From: Talpa occidentalis
Lineage: Eukaryota; Chordata; Mammalia; Eulipotyphla; Talpidae
Reading direction: 5' to 3'
NCBI RefSeq assembly: GCF_014898055.3
Contig: NW_023604295.1
Span: 137,980,676-138,044,675 of the forward strand
DNA length: 64,000 nucleotides
The notes below the pieces were generated by a model. The model worked only from the letters and a program-made list of their open reading frames with translations, had not been told where the DNA came from and did no database searches. The translations under genes and the position numbers were made by a program. Of the stretch, positions 59,606-64,000 are shown piece by piece. Within the stretch, counting starts at the first letter, position 1. Every line of letters starts with the position of its first letter.

Positions 59606-59890
59606 TTTTTTAAAGATTTATTTTTATTTATTTATTTATTTATACAAGCACTGGATACAGTCAGAAGCGCGGGAGGGTGAGAGAATTCACCAGAGCCAGA
59701 GCAGGGAGCAGAGCAGGCAGAAGGACCGAAGTACACTGCTGAGGGGAGCAGCGGGCGGCAGGAGAGGTCTGCATGCCATGTGGGACCCTCCTCTGGTGGC
59801 CGGGGAGCAGCCGGGGATCGAACTGGCGCTGCAGAGGCTGCGGGCAGCTTCGCAACCCAGCGCTCAACCGCTGCGCCACCGGGGAGGCCC
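59606..59890 (-). mobile_element. Young tRNA-derived SINE, right arm of inverted pair
   Basis: GC-rich full-length copy in reverse, head GCGCCACCGGGGAGGCCC at the right. The perfect target-site duplication CTGAAATGATTTT lies at 59,593-59,605 and 59,891-59,903. Only about 70 bp separate its tail from the tail of the forward copy. Confidence 0.95.
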
Positions 59891-60225
59891 CTGAAATGAT
59901 TTTATATGCATTAAAGATTGGTTAAAAGGACAGAGCTCATGTTAATTGCTTTTACCCCCCTCCTCTCCAAAATAAGAGGAAGGTGAGACTTTTGGAAGGA
60001 ATAGATGTGTTTGCTACCTTGCTTCTACATTGTGGTGATGGCTTCAGGGGTATAGGTCTATCTTCAAATTCTTCAAATTGTATGTGATGTATATTCCCAG
60101 TTCTCTTATTCATCTATTGTAGCTCAATAAAACTGTTTAAAAACCAGCACCACGACAAAGATATTTAAGTAGCCTTCTTGAATGAATCAATAAACCCTTT
60201 GGAAACTAAGGTATGCTCACAACAG

Positions 60226-60395
60226 GAATTAGGGAATACCTAGAGCAGGAATTGAATGCAAGTGGAAACATGCTTAATGATGCAATAGACACAATTGTAA
60301 ATGCCCACATAAGTTTACAAGAATCAGATGAAATAGAATCAATCGGAATTTCTGTGTTTGTTCATCAGAAAGTTAAAACGGTAATAAAACAGCAG
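60226..60395 (+). other. Weak candidate coding exon
   Basis: A 170 bp segment open in one frame, with a protein-like helical, charged composition (for example REYLEQELNASGNMLNDAID and SDEIESIGISVFVHQKVK). A possible acceptor (CTCACAACAG) ends at 60,225, but its pyrimidine tract is poor. A possible donor (CAG|GTATTT) follows at 60,396. The frame is open from 60,213 to 60,455. I do not recognise the protein and no partner exon is visible. Chance is a real alternative, because similar-length open frames occur elsewhere in this window. Confidence 0.2.
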
Positions 60396-60455
60396 GTATT
60401 TCTGTGTGTGAATATTTATGTCTTATTTATACTGTGGTATTTGATTGTATCTTAA

Positions 60456-63206
60456 CAGATCGTACACATTTGGTACTGACAACCTCTGACAGTGTTAGAT
60501 GAAATGGCATACAATATTGTGCTAACACAGCAAAATGGCCTTAGGAAACAAATGTTGAAATGACAAAATGCACACATATTTGTCAATAATCCAATAGATT
60601 TAGAATAGAAGTAATCTGATAACACAATTACATAGCTCAGTATAACTTAGCAGCAATTTCAAGATGCACATTTTGTACAAAAATAAAGCATACTTGAAGG
60701 TCAGTATCAGCTTCATTTGGTGAATACATTAGCTTCATATGCACTGTTTTTTTGTTATGGTTATTGCAATGAATCATAATTCTATTCAGTTTTATTAATG
60801 AAAAGAAGCTTGCTTTCTTCAAAATCACACTCTCAATAATATTTACAGAAAATCATGTAGAGCATAATTAATGCATAGTTGATAAAATTAATGCATCTCA
60901 GATTGATATATATTTTTACTGCATCAATCAAAATGTTTTGAAAACCTACCTAGCCTATTTCAGGATTAAAGGTTATATAACATCATTTTCTTCTAACCTG
61001 TTTTCAGTAAGAGACTTTTTTACCTAAATCTAATGAATTCTCATGCCACAATATTTTCAGACTCTCTTCAAAGGCTATGAATACAGAGATGAGAATTTTA
61101 TGTTTACTTGGAATTCATGTAAATCAAATAAAAATGTTCCAGGTCAACATCTTGACAAACTGGCCAGAAATAATACTCAGTGTTAGTTCAAAGTACTAGA
61201 AAAGTACAGTTACACTTTATTAGATTTCTAAATTTAAGATATTTGCCTGTTCAGAAGTTCTCCCAAGTATGGTGCTTCTAAATTATAGAAATTTCATAAA
61301 ATTATGTAATTGTGTATCTGTGGCTTATTTTGATCCATTTAAGGGGGTAAAATGGAATATTTGATTTAGTTAATGAAGTTGCATGTAATTAGTGGAAATA
61401 ATCAATGTCATGTACCAAATGAAAAGATAAATAAAACAAATTATCCACACATATCAGTGATATGTTGAGACAATCTGGCAGCTACTTAGGAGAGTAGATT
61501 ATTTTTCTCTCTGTGCTGAATTCTGCATTCTATAGCATCAAGTTCAGTAACTTGAAATCAAACTGGCCATGACCCCTCAGGTCGGGTTGATCAAATGGAC
61601 CCAGTTAGGTTGACTACAGGCAAACAGGAATCACTGCTGCCATCTTAACTCGACTAAATCAAAAGCGTACTGACTCAACTTTGGAGCAATTAAATGCGTC
61701 AATCTCAGACTATTTTTGAGTTTACATTTTGGGAGATTTAGAGAAAGGAAAATCAGCACTAATTAATAGTAGAGACATATAAAGAGCTTAAGGGACCAGA
61801 TGATGCACTTTCTAAAACCAGAAATAAATAGAAAACTGTGTTATTGATGTAGGCCTATGCTTGTCAAATCTTCCAGCTGTGAATTCACTGAAACAGGTGG
61901 ATTACTTTTTGCTTGGAATAATTTTTTGGTTTCTTTAGTTTTGATCATCCCGTGTACAGCTTTTTACTTTTTTTAGAGCATCAATTTAAGCGGAGAGAAA
62001 AATTCAAGTATTTAAATAGGTACCTGAAAACAGTAAAAGCATTCCCTCATTATCAAAATTTTTGTCTCAAAATTATTCATGCTTCCTATTCTTATCTTTT
62101 TTTTTCCAGATATTTAAATTCAGTTTTTAAAGCAGCAAATAATAAGAAAGAGACAAAATATGGAATTTCTGAACACCTTAGGACTTGCTAGTTCCAAGTT
62201 AAAAATAGACAATTGTAATTTCTATTCCAGTTTCACTGTCCAGGATCCTCCAAAGTCGTTTTCTTCCTCAACACTATCTCATTCTTTCGGTTTGCTGTAC
62301 TTCAAGAGTACAAAGTTTTTAAAAAGTAAGAACTTTAAATCATCCCATTCCCTCACCCTTCCCATCCAATTTCTCACAATACCTCCTAAATAATCTCTCA
62401 AGTTTGTCTTTAGTTTTTCCATGTTCCTTCTTTGGGAAGGCATTGCTTGAACTATTGAAATAGCCTATGGGTTTGCCGTCCTGCATCTGATTTTGTTCCC
62501 ACCAAAATCATGCAAAATATTGCCCCCCCCCCAATGATCCATTCAAACACAGATACAATATGGCCCCATGATCAAAACATCTATTTGGCTGCTCGTGAGC
62601 TACTGCACGAAGTGTAGGCTCTCTATCATCCTTTGGTCCCTGCTGAAACTTTCAGCCTGGCTCAAGCTTAACAGCCTTAAAAGGCACACAGTTAACTTCA
62701 AAAACTGTCCTCTTTTCTTCTCCCACTCACTATCCCTCACTTTCTTCGAAAGGAAATCAGATACCTTTGTGTTAGGGAGCTTTTCCTGCCCAGTTCTCTT
62801 TTCCAGCTGCATTCTAGACCCTCCTCATGTCATTGCACATTTCTATCTCTGTGCGTCCTTTGCCGATGGCATCAGCCACAAGTGAGAAAAGCTGTTCTTG
62901 GATATTGTTGAATATTAACAAGTTTCCCCCCTAAATATTCCCCAGTACCTTCAAAGTCAGAAAGTAATGTTAGATCAGGGCAAGTGTCATGAAATCCAAA
63001 TCTCAGATATGGGCCCTCAAGGGACTCAGAGAGAGCTATATTGTCAATAGAGTGAAAATAGTAGGGGGAAATAGAGATGTTGATCCACCTGACTACAAAG
63101 CTTTCAAATGTAATGGAGCAAAGAATACCCAAGTGACTTTGTGTTATGTGATTGCAAAGAGATTCATGCCCCTCTTCCCAGGTAGATCCTACAAGATGTT
63201 AAAACA
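60456..63206. other. No gene recognised
   Basis: Long AT-rich unique block. I see no SINE or L1 that I can name. A pyrimidine-rich stretch (62,600-62,880) is open for about 105 codons on the plus strand and could be a decayed LINE, but I cannot assign it. A C-run lies at about 62,523. Confidence 0.35.
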
Positions 63207-63210
63207 CCAA

Positions 63211-63470
63211 ATTGAAGGGCACAGGGGTAAAGTCTCAGTGCTATCAAGCTATGGCCAATCACTGTGGCATGAGTTCGATCCCAGCCAGGGAGCTGACCCA
63301 CATGGCGCAGCAGACCTCTCCTGTCTTGCTCCTGCTCCCCTCAGCAGTGTATTGCAGTAAATCCACCTGATCTGTTCCCCACTCTGTCTCTAGTGAATCC
63401 TCTCACCCCTACACCTCTGGTCTACACCCCAGTTGTTGTATACATAAATAAATAAGCCTTTAAAAAACAA
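63211..63470 (+). mobile_element. tRNA-derived SINE, older subfamily, decayed head
   Basis: The first bases of the head are lost or diverged (GGGCACAGGGGTAAAGTCTC). The older-type TATCAAGCTATGGCCAATCA segment, body (CAGACCTCTCCTGTCTTGC) and tail ACATAAATAAATAAGCCTTT follow. No duplication recognised. Confidence 0.85.
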
Positions 63471-63479
63471 AACATACTA

Positions 63480-64000
63480 CCAAATAGAAATCAGAAAACA
63501 CTGACAGGTGCAGTGGTCATATGCTCAAACCACTTATCAACATGCAAGGGAGAGAATGGACATCTCAGCAAATGTCAGCTGAGGGCTGATTTTGACTAAG
63601 ACATTCCCCCACCATGCGGTTTAGAGAAAATGTAAACCCGGGTGAAGGACTGAAAAGGCTGAAAATGTGGAGACTTGACATATGAAATATAGATGTAAAA
63701 ACCTAAAGCTGCAATTCTTGTGATTTTTTTTCAGGCAGATATTTCTATCTACTGAAGAGCTGACTTTGAGATAGAAGAGAATGGGATCTGAATTTCGGTG
63801 TGTTTGTTGAAGTACTGTCCCCGCTGCCTGCCTGGGGCTTTGGGAAGGCCCTGACCTACAGAGCACATGGCTTTTGATTGTGCCAATTTTGTTCTCATTA
63901 GATCTTTATTTCCCATATTGCCACAGAGAAATTTAGCTGATTCTTTTAGTCTGACAATTGAAAACTGGTAATTTGTTGCTATTTTTTTTTAAACTTTTTT
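63480..64000. other. No recognisable feature
   Basis: Unique sequence to the window edge. Confidence 0.4.

Overview
This window looks like AT-rich nuclear DNA from a placental mammal. It has no complete gene, no RNA gene and no prokaryotic-type system that I can support. Ancient mammal-wide repeats (MIR, L2, MLT1-type MaLR LTRs) and several ages of L1 place it in Eutheria. A lineage-specific SINE of about 260-320 bp occurs 17 times. Its head resembles tRNA-Glu and carries pol III A and B boxes; a fixed unique body follows, then an (AAATA)n-type tail. I do not recognise this SINE as the standard one of primates, rodents, carnivores, pigs, ruminants, camels, horses or vesper bats. A laurasiatherian with its own tRNA-Glu SINE is my best inference, but the order is unresolved.

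Layout. 0-3 kb: a degenerate pyrimidine-rich repeat, an L1 3' end and two SINEs. 3-9.5 kb: mostly unique sequence with one probable ERV1 LTR remnant near 7.5-7.9 kb. 9.5-16 kb: L1 fragments of several ages on both strands and two young SINEs that share an unusual 3' tail. 16-28 kb: long unique blocks, an L1 3' end, SINEs (one with an inverted 5' half), a MIR and a local three-copy repeat. 28-37 kb: an internal L1 piece, L2 and MIR remnants, and a solo LTR on the minus strand. 37-48.2 kb: a twin-primed L1, an MLT1 split by an unexplained 625 bp insertion, L2 and MIR remnants, a duplicated block around a CT microsatellite, a SINE inserted at an L1 poly(T) end, and L1 3' ends with clean target-site duplications. 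48.8-54.2 kb: two SINEs, then a nested stack of four LTRs and a further solo LTR. 55-64 kb: SINEs (including a tail-to-tail inverted pair), an ancient L1 ORF1 region, an L2, an MLT1 LTR and one weak candidate exon near 60.3 kb.

No genes work together here. The region is a gene desert or the inside of a very long intron, and its content is a record of retrotransposition. The best-supported novelties are structural: the nested LTR stack at 50.8-52.8 kb, a SINE with a 5' inversion at 26.55 kb, a twin-primed L1 at 37.8 kb, the inverted SINE pair at 59.2-59.9 kb, and two SINEs sharing a transduction-like tail. I found no convincing evidence of a previously undescribed functional system.
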